Below the pieces are notes generated by a model. The model was not told where the DNA came from, did no database searches, and saw only the letters and a list, made by a program, of their open reading frames with translations. The translations under genes were made by a program, and so were the position numbers. This document shows, in pieces, positions 43,698 through 51,361 of a DNA stretch of 64,000 nt (its first letter is position 1; the number at the start of each line of letters is the position of its first letter). Source of the DNA: Nonomuraea montanisoli (GTDB taxonomy: Bacteria; Actinomycetota; Actinomycetes; Streptosporangiales; Streptosporangiaceae); the NCBI RefSeq assembly GCF_013363975.1, contig NZ_JABWGN010000006.1:248001-312000 (forward strand), in the 5' to 3' direction.

Positions 43698-44437
43698 TGT
43701 CTGATGAAGGATCCGTCCGGGATCGGCTGATCGACGCGGGCGTCGACCTGGTGATGGCGCGGGGAGCGGGCGACCTCGGGCTGCGGGAGATCGCCCGGGC
43801 CGCCGGGGTGTCGCACGGCGCCCCGCGCCGGTACTTCCCCACCCACCACAGCCTGCTGTCGGCGATCGCCCATCGCGGGTTCGCCGCCCTGGAGGCCCGT
43901 TTCGACGCCGCCGGTCAGGGTGCCGCCACCCCGCGCGACCACCTGCGCGCCCTGGCCCGGGCCTATGTCCGGTACGCGGTGGAGTGTCCCGGCATGTTCG
44001 AGCTCATGTTCCGGCACGACCTGCTCAACGGCGACGGGCAGGACCACGGCGGGCCGCGCCTGCGCGAACGCACTCTTCCCCTGTTCGAGCGCGTGGTCTC
44101 CCTGGTCGGCGAGTCCAGGCGCGGCGGGGGCGGGTCCGCTCAGGCGCCCCCGCCCGCCGTCGCGGCCGCCGCGCTGTGGGCGAACGTGCACGGCCTCGTC
44201 CAGCTCTGGACGTGGGAGAGCCTGCGCCTGGCCCTGCCCCACGACCACACGGGCGGCGGCACCTCCGACGGCGACGGTGACGGCGGCGGCACCTCCGACG
44301 GCGGCACCTCCGACGGCGACGGTGACGGCGGCGGCACCTCCGACGGCGGCACCTCCGACGGCGACGTTGACGGCGGGCTGCTCGACCGGCTGGTCTCGGC
44401 CGCGCTCGACGCCCACCTCGGCCCGGAGCCGGCATGA
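43697..44437 (+). CDS. TetR family repressor with an internal repeat insertion
   Basis: A 246-residue repressor. DNA-binding domain: RDRLIDAGVDLVMARGAGDL, then LREIARAAGVSHGAPRRYFP. C-terminal ligand domain: ALARAYVRYAVECPGMFELMF and ALWANVHGLVQLWTWESLRLAL. Residues ~187-226 are a Gly/Thr/Ser/Asp-rich repeat (GGTSDGDGD units) that interrupts the last helical part. ATG at 43697 sits in its own operator with no ribosome-binding site, suggesting a leaderless message. Its stop overlaps the MFS start (ATGA). It represses the exporter until a ligand binds. Confidence 0.92.
   Translation: MSDEGSVRDRLIDAGVDLVMARGAGDLGLREIARAAGVSHGAPRRYFPTHHSLLSAIAHRGFAALEARFDAAGQGAATPRDHLRALARAYVRYAVECPGMFELMFRHDLLNGDGQDHGGPRLRERTLPLFERVVSLVGESRRGGGGSAQAPPPAVAAAALWANVHGLVQLWTWESLRLALPHDHTGGGTSDGDGDGGGTSDGGTSDGDGDGGGTSDGGTSDGDVDGGLLDRLVSAALDAHLGPEPA
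44255..44375 (+). repeat. 45-bp tandem repeat inside the TetR gene
   Basis: Two full copies (44255-44299 and 44300-44344) and most of a third keep the reading frame. Each encodes 15 residues of the GGTSDGDGDG type. Confidence 0.9.
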
Positions 44438-45846
44438 CCTCCCCCTGGCGGACGCGCCTGACCCTGGCGGCCAGCGCCGCGGGCGCCGGGATCGTCGCGC
44501 TGGACGGCACCCTCCTCGTGCTCGCGCAGCCCAGCCTGCGGCGCGACCTGGGCGCGGGCCTGGCCCAGGTGCAGTGGACCAGCACCGGCTACCTGCTGGC
44601 GGTGGCCGCCCTCCTCGTCATCGCCGGCCGCCTCGGCGACCGTCACGGCCACCGGCGGCTCCTGATGGCCGGCGCGCTCGGCCTCGGCGGCACCTCGGCC
44701 GCCCTCGCCCTGGCGCCCGACGTCGGCTGGGTGATCGCGCTGCGGGTCCTCCAGGGGGTGTCCGGCGCGCTGCTGCAGCCGGCGACGCTGGCCCTGCTGC
44801 GCGTGACCTACCCCGCCGACCGGCTCGCCGCCGCGGTCGCCGTCCGCACCAGCGTGATCGGGCTGTCCGCCGCGGCCGGGCCGGTCGTCGGCGGCGTCCT
44901 GGTCGCGCAGGTGGGATGGCGTGCCGTCTTCGCCGTCAACGTCCCGGTCGCTGTCGTGATCGCGGCGCTGGCGCTCACCGTGAAGGAGCCGCCGGCCGCA
45001 CGCGCCGCCGCGCGCCCCCTCGGCTTCACCGGCCCGGCGCTGCTCGCCGCGACGCTGGCGGCCGGCGTCCACACGGTGGTCGGGGTGCCCGCGCACGGGT
45101 GGACCGGCGCCGCGACGCTGCTCGGGCTCGCGGTCACCGCGGGCGCCGGCGCGGCATTCGCGGCCCACCAGCGGCGGACGGCGCACCCGGTCGTGCCCGC
45201 CGCCGTGGCCCGGTCGCTGCCGGTGGCGGCGTCGATGGCGCTCCTGCTCGCCGTCACGGCCGGCATGTTCGGCGCGTTGTTCGTGGGCACGTTCCTGCTC
45301 CAGGACGTGTTCGGGCTCAGCGCCCTGGAGAGCGGGCTGCGGGTGCTCCCGCTGACGGCGCTCATGGTCGTCGGCGCGCCGATCGCCACGACGGCGGTGC
45401 GCCGGCACGGCCCGCGCCGCACCGCGACGGCCGGGACGGTCCTGGTCGCGTCCGGCGTCGCGGGACTGTCCCTGCTCGCGCCGGGCGCTTCCCCGCTGGC
45501 CACGGGGGCCGCGTTCGGCGTGCTCGGCGCGGGATTCACCGCCGTCATGGTGACCGCCACCGGCACCGTCGTGGGCGACGCCCCGCCCGGCTACGCGGGC
45601 GTGGTCGGCGGGATCAAGCAGACCGCCATGAACGTCGGCCCGGCGCTCGGCATCGCCGTCGCCGCGAGCGTGATGCCCGCCTCGCCCGCCTCCGGCGAGG
45701 CGCCCGTGACCGGCGTCACGCTGGCCGTGCTGGCCGGGATCGCCGCCCTCGGCCTGGTCCCGGCGTCCCTGCTGCCCTCACCCCAGGGCGCGCCCACGGG
45801 CAGCCGGAGCGCCCCGAGCACCTCCGGCGCGCCGCCCCGCCGCTGA
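44434..45846 (+). CDS. MFS drug exporter (14-helix DHA2 type)
   Basis: A 470-residue transporter. It has the helix-1 IVALDGTLLVLAQPSLRRDL, motif A AGRLGDRHGHRRLL, then RVLQGVSGALLQPATLAL and the motif-C-like GLSAAAGPVVGGVL. It couples proton entry to drug efflux. It shares the operon with the TetR repressor through a 4-bp overlap. The C-terminal ~25 residues are Ser/Pro/Gly-rich. Confidence 0.93.
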   Translation: MTSPWRTRLTLAASAAGAGIVALDGTLLVLAQPSLRRDLGAGLAQVQWTSTGYLLAVAALLVIAGRLGDRHGHRRLLMAGALGLGGTSAALALAPDVGWVIALRVLQGVSGALLQPATLALLRVTYPADRLAAAVAVRTSVIGLSAAAGPVVGGVLVAQVGWRAVFAVNVPVAVVIAALALTVKEPPAARAAARPLGFTGPALLAATLAAGVHTVVGVPAHGWTGAATLLGLAVTAGAGAAFAAHQRRTAHPVVPAAVARSLPVAASMALLLAVTAGMFGALFVGTFLLQDVFGLSALESGLRVLPLTALMVVGAPIATTAVRRHGPRRTATAGTVLVASGVAGLSLLAPGASPLATGAAFGVLGAGFTAVMVTATGTVVGDAPPGYAGVVGGIKQTAMNVGPALGIAVAASVMPASPASGEAPVTGVTLAVLAGIAALGLVPASLLPSPQGAPTGSRSAPSTSGAPPRR

Positions 45847-45866
45847 CGAGGCCGCCGCCCCTTGCT

Positions 45867-45882
45867 CTAGAGCCGACTCTAG
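45867..45882 (+). promoter_or_regulatory. inverted repeat in the SDR promoter
   Basis: CTAGAG-CCGA-CTCTAG lies between a possible -35 (TTGCTC, 45862-45867) and -10 region ~40 bp upstream of the SDR start at 45927. This is a position for a repressor. The palindrome differs from the TetR sites at 43661. Confidence 0.55.
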
Positions 45883-45926
45883 CTTGTAGCGTCGCGGCGC
45901 AGCCGATCGAACGACAGGAAAAGATC

Positions 45927-46754
45927 ATGAGTGTTTGGTTCGTCACCGGTGCGTCGCGGGGGCTCGGGGCGGAGATCGTGCGCGAAGCACTGTCCCGCGG
46001 GCACAGCGTCGTCGCCACGGCCCGGGACGCGGAGGCGATCCTCACGGCGTACCCGGACAAACCGGCCGGACTGCTGGCCGTGACCGCGGACGTCACCTCT
46101 CAGGAGCAGGTGCGGGCCGCGGTGGACGCGGGGCTGGCCGAGTTCGGCCGGATCGACGTCGTGGTCAACAACGCCGGGTACGGGCTGGTGGGCGCGGTCG
46201 AGGAGGTGTCGGACCAGGCGGCCCGCGACCTGTTCGACGTCAACGTCTTCGGCGTGCTGAACACGTTGCGCGCGACGCTTCCCGCGCTGCGCGCCCAGCG
46301 CTCCGGATGCGTCGTGAACATCGGCTCGGTGGCCGGGTTCGCGACGGCCCCGGGCACGGGCCTGTACGGCGCGACGAAGTTCGCCGTCGAGGGCGTCTCC
46401 GAGGCGCTCCACGGCGAACTGGCGCCTCTCGGGGTGCGGGTCGTCATCGTCGAGCCGGGCGGCTTCCGCACGGACTTCCTCAACGACGCGAGCCTCCAGG
46501 TCGAGCCCGCCTCCATCCCGGACTATGACGCCGGTGCGGGCGCGACCCGCGCGGCCCTGGCCGCCAACGACGGCCGTCAACCGGGCGATCCGGCGAAGGC
46601 CGCCGCCGCGATCGTGGACGTCGCGGAGGCCGACGAGCCTCCGCTGCGCCTGCAACTCGGCGCGGACGCGGTCGAACGCGTGGAGAGCAAGCTGGACTTC
46701 GTCCGCCGCGAGCTGGACCGGTGGCGGCCCACCGCGCTCTCGACCGGCTTCTGA
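45927..46754 (+). CDS. SDR family oxidoreductase
   Basis: A 275-residue short-chain dehydrogenase. It has VTGASRGLG at residues 6-14, NNAGYG near 80, the catalytic Ser in NIGSVAGF and YGATKFAVEG, and the EPGGFRTDFL segment typical of classical SDRs with a C-terminal extension. Its NADPH-type loop is ATARDAE. ATG at 45927 with ACGACAGGAAAAG upstream. Substrate unknown; controlled by an unidentified repressor through 45867-45882. Confidence 0.9.
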   Translation: MSVWFVTGASRGLGAEIVREALSRGHSVVATARDAEAILTAYPDKPAGLLAVTADVTSQEQVRAAVDAGLAEFGRIDVVVNNAGYGLVGAVEEVSDQAARDLFDVNVFGVLNTLRATLPALRAQRSGCVVNIGSVAGFATAPGTGLYGATKFAVEGVSEALHGELAPLGVRVVIVEPGGFRTDFLNDASLQVEPASIPDYDAGAGATRAALAANDGRQPGDPAKAAAAIVDVAEADEPPLRLQLGADAVERVESKLDFVRRELDRWRPTALSTGF

Positions 46755-46773
46755 ACGCGCTTCGAGCGCGAGG

Positions 46774-47535
46774 TCACGCCCGCCTGGTGACGCGGATCTT
46801 CGACTGCTTGTGCGGCAGCCGTTCCCAGTCGTCCATGAACACGGCGTTGAGCCCGTACCTGTCCGCCAGCCCGACGAGCGTCTCGGTGCGGTAGTAGAAG
46901 TCCTCGCGCAGCACGTGGTGCTCCTGCCCCTCCGTGCGGTCGAAGGTGAAGTCGAACCAGCCCTGCGGCCGCATGACGCGGCCCACGTGCGCGAAGCACT
47001 CCTCGATGACGTGCAGCGGCGAGTGCGAGAAGACGCTGTGGGCGTGGACGACGTCGAAGTGCGCGTCGGGCAGGAACGCGAAGCGCAGGTCGCGCACCGG
47101 CGTCAGGTGGGGCAGCTTGTCGCGCAGGCCGTGGGCGACGATCGTGTCCTGGGCGGCGAAGAGGATGTCGGGGGAGATGTCGATGCCGTAGTAGTTGCCC
47201 GGGTCGAGGTAGTCGATGAACAGGCGGCCGGCGCGCAGGTTGCCGCAGCCGATCTCCAGCATCCGGAGGTCCGGCTTGAGCCCGTGCTCCCTCAGGTAGT
47301 CGAACTGCATGCGCCCGAGCGCCAGCCAGCGCTTGTGCGAGTGCGAGCCGACGGCCCCCTCGGGGCTGCGGGAGGTGTCGGACCGCATCACGGCCCGGTA
47401 GTACGCGACGTGGTCGCGCGTGCGCAGCCGCAGCCAGGCGTCGCGCGCCAGCCGGCGCAGGTGCGGCGCGACGCGTCCCGGATGGGTGAGGGCGTAGCGG
47501 GCTTGGTGGGCGAGGCTCGAACGGTTGTGTTTCAC
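46774..47535 (-). CDS. class I SAM-dependent methyltransferase
   Basis: A 253-residue methyltransferase. A basic N-terminus (~1-60) precedes the Rossmann core with motif I LRMLEIGCGNLRAGRLFIDY, an acidic ribose-binding loop in YYGIDISPD and the motif IV-like HFDVVHAHSVFSH. The acceptor is unknown; the fold resembles glycan- or lipid-modifying methyltransferases. GTG at 47535. Its 3' end faces that of the SDR gene. Confidence 0.85.
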   Translation of the reverse strand: MKHNRSSLAHQARYALTHPGRVAPHLRRLARDAWLRLRTRDHVAYYRAVMRSDTSRSPEGAVGSHSHKRWLALGRMQFDYLREHGLKPDLRMLEIGCGNLRAGRLFIDYLDPGNYYGIDISPDILFAAQDTIVAHGLRDKLPHLTPVRDLRFAFLPDAHFDVVHAHSVFSHSPLHVIEECFAHVGRVMRPQGWFDFTFDRTEGQEHHVLREDFYYRTETLVGLADRYGLNAVFMDDWERLPHKQSKIRVTRRA

Positions 47536-47694
47536 GTCGGGACCACCAGACGGGGTGACGGTACGGCCATGGGCCCTGGAAATGTAGGCAGCGCCGCCCG
47601 CCCGCTCAACGACCGGCGCGCCTGGAAGGCGTCCGGGTAAGGCAAAAACATCGGCCGCGTCGCCTCGCCCCGAGGTGCGGCGGGCCCTTCCGGC

Positions 47695-48348
47695 TCAGAC
47701 GGCCGGGCTGCTCAGCTCCCGCGACCGTGCGGGGTCCGCCCGTGCTGGGTCCGGCTGTGCGGAGTCCGGCCGTGCTGGGTCCGGCTCTGTGGAGTCCGGC
47801 CGGGCGGCGGTGGTGCGGGCGTAGACGGACAGAGGCAGGCCCGCCCCGGGGCCGCCGGGCAGCGGGGCGACCGGGCGCCACCCCAGACGCTCGTACAGCC
47901 GGGCGGCCGGCGCCTCCGGTGAGGTGATCAGCCACGCGGTGGGCCGTCCGGCGACGGCGGCCTCCAGCAGGTCGCGCCCGACGCCCCGCCCGCGCGCCCC
48001 GGGATGGACGCACAGCTCGGCCACCTCGAACGCGTCGCGGGCCAGCCCGGCGACCACGCCCGCGCCGAGTGCCCCGGTCAGCATGGCGTAGAACGGGTCG
48101 CCCGACCGGTCGGCGGGGGTGGGCCAGCCGTAACAGACGCCGAGGAGCCGGTCGTCGCCGTCGTGGGCCGTCCAGGCCGCGAAGCCGGGCCGGGCGGCCG
48201 CCTCGGCCAGCCTGCGGGGGAACCCGGCGATCTGCTCCGGCGTCTCCGACCAGGGCGGGGCCGCGTAGCACAGCTCGTACAGGGCGGCCAGCCCGCCGGT
48301 CAGGGACGGGATGCCGGCCGCGTCGTGCCGCCGCAAGGATGTGGTCAC
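47695..48348 (-). CDS. GNAT family N-acetyltransferase with repeat-rich tail
   Basis: A 217-residue acetyltransferase. It has FEVAELCVHPGARGRGVGRDLL, the acetyl-CoA pyrophosphate loop, and APAARLYERLGWRPV. The C-terminal ~40 residues are a Pro/Asp/Ala-rich tail of ARPD and EPDPARPD-type units, probably disordered. GTG at 48348 with AAGGAGTC upstream. An inverted repeat (48357-48381) sits over its promoter. Confidence 0.85.
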   Translation of the reverse strand: MTTSLRRHDAAGIPSLTGGLAALYELCYAAPPWSETPEQIAGFPRRLAEAAARPGFAAWTAHDGDDRLLGVCYGWPTPADRSGDPFYAMLTGALGAGVVAGLARDAFEVAELCVHPGARGRGVGRDLLEAAVAGRPTAWLITSPEAPAARLYERLGWRPVAPLPGGPGAGLPLSVYARTTAARPDSTEPDPARPDSAQPDPARADPARSRELSSPAV

Positions 48349-48356
48349 CGCGACTC

Positions 48357-48381
48357 CTTATTGCAAAGAATTCGCAATAAG
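48357..48381. promoter_or_regulatory. inverted repeat between the GNAT and ArsR genes
   Basis: CTTATTGC-N9-GCAATAAG, a perfect 8-bp inverted repeat, lies 9 bp upstream of the GNAT start in the divergent spacer shared with the ArsR gene. Confidence 0.65.
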
Positions 48382-48403
48382 CCTAGCCCATCGTTCATAA
48401 GAG

Positions 48404-48439
48404 TTGACTTATATAAGCGGCTGTCGGCATACTTCCGTG
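48404..48439 (+). promoter_or_regulatory. promoter of the ArsR operon, probably leaderless
   Basis: TTGACT (48404-48409) and CATACT (48428-48433) are 18 bp apart. GTG codons follow at 48437 and 48440, so initiation would fall at or within the start codon. The AT-rich TTATATAA next to the -35 may bind the ArsR protein. Confidence 0.6.
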
Positions 48440-48871
48440 GTGCATGCGTTCGACGTTCTCGGCGACCCGGTCCGGCGCCGGATCCTGGAGCTGCTCGCCG
48501 ACGGCGAGCTGAGCTCCGGCGAGGTCACCACCGTCATCAGGCGCGAGTACGGGATCTCCCAGCCCGCCGTCTCCCAGCACCTGCGGGTGCTGCGTGACAG
48601 CGGGTTCGCCACCGTGCGGGCCGACGGGGCGCGCCGCCTCTACGCCGTCGATCCCACCCCGCTACGGGAGGTCGACGTGTGGCTGGAGCGCTTCCGCGGC
48701 TTCTGGGAGAACCGGCTCGACGCCCTGGCCACCGAGCTGGCGCGCGGCAGACGCCGCCGCCGCGACCCCGGCCCGAACTCCGACTCCGACACCGACTCCG
48801 ACACCGACACCGACACCGACCCTGACCCGCCGGCCACGCCGCCGGCGCCGACCAGAGACGAGCAGACATGA
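48437..48871 (+). CDS. ArsR family transcriptional regulator
   Basis: A 144-residue regulator. The winged helix reads HAFDVLGDPVRRRILELLADG, then SQPAVSQHLRVLRDSGF and RRLYAVD. It belongs to the ArsR group paired with SRPBCC proteins. The ~35-residue tail is an Asp/Thr/Ser/Pro run encoded by hexanucleotide repeats (GACACC/GACTCC). GTG at 48437 or 48440; both fit a leaderless start. Its stop overlaps the next gene (ATGA). Confidence 0.9.
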   Translation: MVHAFDVLGDPVRRRILELLADGELSSGEVTTVIRREYGISQPAVSQHLRVLRDSGFATVRADGARRLYAVDPTPLREVDVWLERFRGFWENRLDALATELARGRRRRRDPGPNSDSDTDSDTDTDTDPDPPATPPAPTRDEQT

Positions 48872-49506
48872 TCGACATCATCGACCAGATCAAGCTGGCC
48901 CGCCGCGAGGTGGGCGAGAACGGCGAGACCAAGACCGTGACGATCAGCCGGCGCTACGACGCGGCCGTCGAGGACGTGTGGGACGCCTGCACCGACCCCG
49001 AGCGGATCGCCCGGTGGTTCCTGCCGGTCAGCGGCGACTTCCGCGTCGGCGGCCACTACCAGCTCCAGGGCAACGCGGGCGGCGAGATCCTGCGCTGCGA
49101 GCCGCCCGGCCTGCTGAAGGTCTCCTGGGTGATGGGCGACGCCCCCGGCCTGTCGGAGGTCGAGGTGCGCCTGACGCCCGAGGGCGAGGAGAGCACGCTG
49201 TTCGAGCTGCGGCACGTCGCGACGGTGCCGCCCGGGATGTGGTCCACGTACGGGCCGGGCGCGGTGGGCGTCGGCTGGGACCTCACCGTGCTGGGCCTCG
49301 GCCTGCACCTGGCGGGCGGCTCGATCGGCGACCCCAGGGCGTGGGAGGTGAGCGAGGAGGCCCGCCGGTGCATGACCGTCAGCGCGGAGGCGTGGGGCGA
49401 GGCGCACCGGGCGGCGGGCGAGGCGCCCGAGACCGTGGCGGCCATGGTCAAGAACACCCTCGGCTTCTACGCCCCGGAGCCCGGGGACCCCGCGAGCGGT
49501 CAGTAG
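48868..49506 (+). CDS. SRPBCC family (AHSA1-like) protein
   Basis: A 212-residue helix-grip protein. It has VTISRRYDAAVEDVWDACTDPERIARWFLPVSG, GGEILRCEPPGLLKVSW and the late W-x-x-x-L motif. AHSA1-like SRPBCC proteins bind hydrophobic ligands or act as small enzymes. It is coupled by 4 bp to the ArsR gene, a very common pair in actinomycetes. The ligand is unknown. Confidence 0.9.
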   Translation: MIDIIDQIKLARREVGENGETKTVTISRRYDAAVEDVWDACTDPERIARWFLPVSGDFRVGGHYQLQGNAGGEILRCEPPGLLKVSWVMGDAPGLSEVEVRLTPEGEESTLFELRHVATVPPGMWSTYGPGAVGVGWDLTVLGLGLHLAGGSIGDPRAWEVSEEARRCMTVSAEAWGEAHRAAGEAPETVAAMVKNTLGFYAPEPGDPASGQ

Positions 49507-49546
49507 CCGAGGGCCCGCATCCTCCCGCGGCCGGAAACGCCGGCCG

Positions 49547-49579
49547 GGCCGGCTTCCCCTGGAGCCGGGGAAGCCGGCC
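49547..49579. terminator. hairpin terminator between convergent genes
   Basis: GGCCGGCTTCCCC (49547-49559) pairs perfectly with GGGGAAGCCGGCC (49567-49579) around 7 nt. The right arm is repeated two more times in the adjacent 33-bp repeat. Confidence 0.7.
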
Positions 49580-49660
49580 GGGCCGCTTCTGCTGGAGCCG
49601 GGGAAGCCGGCCGGGCCGCTTCTGCTGGAGCCGGGGAAGCCGGCCGGGCCCGCTTCTGCC
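49561..49660. repeat. 33-bp tandem repeat (3 copies)
   Basis: Units at 49561-49593, 49594-49626 and 49627-49660 (one extra base) start GGAGCCGGGGAAGCCGGCCG and end GCTTCTGC(T/C). They lie between convergent stop codons. Confidence 0.92.
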
Positions 49661-49664
49661 GTGG

Positions 49665-50669
49665 TCAGGGGCGCTGGCCTGGCCGGTCCACGATCCTGGC
49701 CTCAAGCTGGGCGGTCTGGCCCGTCGTTCCCGCCTTGAAGGTCTCCTTGCTGCCGTCGGCCCACGTGTACGTCCGGTCCTTCAACCGCGTCGAGTTGGTG
49801 CCCAGGTAGCGGAAGGTCGCCGGGTCCAGGACCAGGTAGCTGCGCGCCTCGGCGTCGGCCAGGCTGAACGCCACGCCCCGGCGTCCGTCGGCGACGGGCA
49901 CGTCCCGGGTCACCGTGATGCCCTTGATCGTGGGCAGCCCGCGGAAGAGCGCGGCCCGGACGTCGGGGGCGAGCCACTGGTCGGTGATGAGCTGGCTGAC
50001 CTCCATGAGCAGCGTCGCGGGCGGGACGTGGCCGTCGAGCTCCCCCGGCCCTCGTCGGTCCTCGTCGAGGACGGCGGCCTCGATCCTGCCGATCACCCCG
50101 GCCGGGGTGACGGGGGCCTCGGCCAGCTCGGCGGGGTCCATGACCGCGCCGCCCTGGAACATCAGCTTGCCACCCTGGTACCAGGCCGACCGCTTGCCGT
50201 CCACGCTGGTCCACCGTTCCCAGGTGTCGCGCTGGTCTCGGTCGGCGTCCCCTTCGACGCCGGTGATCTGCAGCTCCTTGGTGTAGAGCCACTGGGTGGG
50301 GCGGGGGGCCGGCGTGGGGTCGTTCTCCGCCGCGCGGGCCGCGCGCTCGCCCAGCTCCGCCACGCCGGCCACCGGCGCCATGTCCGGCCGGTCGTCCCTG
50401 AGCGCCACGACGCTCGCACCGGCGGCCAGGGCCAGCGCCGCGGCCACCGCGACCCGCAGGCCGAGCCGTCTCGCGGGAGCCGAGGCCCGCAGGCCGAGCC
50501 GTCTCGCGGAAGTCGCGGCCCGCAGGCCCAGCCGTCTCGCGGCGGTCGCGCCCCGCTCGCGGCCCTTCTCCGGCTGGTGGATCGCCTCCATCAGCCGCGC
50601 CCTGGCCGCGTCCGCGGCCTCGGCGGTCATCGCCGGGGTGCTCCGGCGGAACTCCTTGATCGCGCTCAT
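49665..50669 (-). CDS. CU044_5270 family protein (membrane partner of an ECF sigma factor)
   Basis: A 334-residue protein. The N-terminal ~75 residues are cytoplasmic and basic with three 11-residue repeats of ARRLGLRA. A membrane helix follows (VAVAAALALAAGASVVAL, ~75-95), then an extracytoplasmic domain with QWLYTKELQITG, WTSVDGKRSAWYQ, and the closing YRYLG/KDRTYTWADG. This organisation (ECF sigma gene followed by a CU044_5270 protein) is common in Streptosporangiales and suggests an anti-sigma-like role, although no classical zinc anti-sigma motif is visible. ATG at 50669 overlaps the sigma-factor stop; an AGGAG site precedes it. Confidence 0.85.
   Translation of the reverse strand: MSAIKEFRRSTPAMTAEAADAARARLMEAIHQPEKGRERGATAARRLGLRAATSARRLGLRASAPARRLGLRVAVAAALALAAGASVVALRDDRPDMAPVAGVAELGERAARAAENDPTPAPRPTQWLYTKELQITGVEGDADRDQRDTWERWTSVDGKRSAWYQGGKLMFQGGAVMDPAELAEAPVTPAGVIGRIEAAVLDEDRRGPGELDGHVPPATLLMEVSQLITDQWLAPDVRAALFRGLPTIKGITVTRDVPVADGRRGVAFSLADAEARSYLVLDPATFRYLGTNSTRLKDRTYTWADGSKETFKAGTTGQTAQLEARIVDRPGQRP
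50453..50551 (-). repeat. 33-bp tandem repeat inside the CU044_5270 gene
   Basis: Three units (50453-50485, 50486-50518, 50519-50551) each begin CCCGCAGGCC(G/C)AGCCGTCT. They encode 11 residues with the core ARRLGLRA. Confidence 0.92.
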
Positions 50670-51232
50670 CACAGCTCCTCGTCCCCGAGCACGTTCCTGG
50701 CCTTCTTCCGCGCCCGGTGCAGCCGGGACCGCACGGTCCCCACCGGGATGTCCAGCGCCCGCGCCACCTCGTCGTACGACATGTCCTCCCAGGCCACCAG
50801 CAGCAGCACGTCCCGATCCCCGCGCGACATCGACGCCAGCGCCCCCGCCAGCTCGCGTTCCCTGTCCTGCGCGGCCACCCGGTGCGTCACGGCGTCCGCC
50901 AGCGCCTCGGGCAGCGGGTCCACCCCGGTGCGGCTCAGCGCCCGCAGCAGCCGTTCCTCCTGCCGCCGATGCCTGGCGATCAACGTGGTGGCGATGCCGT
51001 ACAGCCAGGGCCTGGCCAGCGCGAACGACGTGTCGTACGTCCCGCGCCTGCGGAAGGCCGCCAGGAACGTCTCGGCCACGACGTCGTCGGCGGCCTGCGT
51101 GCCGATCCGCCGTGCCGCGTACAGGTGGATCTGCTTGGCGTAGCGGTCGAAGAGCGCGGCGAACTGTTCCGGGTCGTGCGCCGATCGCCGGATCAGTTCT
51201 CCGTCGTCGATCTCGACGGTCTCAGCACTCAA
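50669..51232 (-). CDS. ECF RNA polymerase sigma factor
   Basis: A 187-residue sigma factor. Region 2 has DPEQFAALFDRYAKQIHLYA, then ADDVVAETFLAAFRR and WLYGIATTLIARH. Region 4 has DRDVLLLVAWEDMSYDEVA, then IPVGTVRSRLHRARKKARN. TTG at 51232 is chosen because GAAGGAGAGGCG sits directly upstream; the open frame continues but without another good site. Its stop overlaps the CU044_5270 start. It would direct polymerase to a regulon not visible here. Confidence 0.9.
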   Translation of the reverse strand: MSAETVEIDDGELIRRSAHDPEQFAALFDRYAKQIHLYAARRIGTQAADDVVAETFLAAFRRRGTYDTSFALARPWLYGIATTLIARHRRQEERLLRALSRTGVDPLPEALADAVTHRVAAQDRERELAGALASMSRGDRDVLLLVAWEDMSYDEVARALDIPVGTVRSRLHRARKKARNVLGDEEL

Positions 51233-51361
51233 CGCCTCTCCTTCGTGAGTAGGTATGTCATCGTGCTGTCTCCCGAAGGGCGGCACCGGGTTCTCGGGGC
51301 CGTGAGGCGGCGCGGGACGTGATGCCGCCCGCCGCGGGGCCGGCGGCATCACGTCCCGGGC

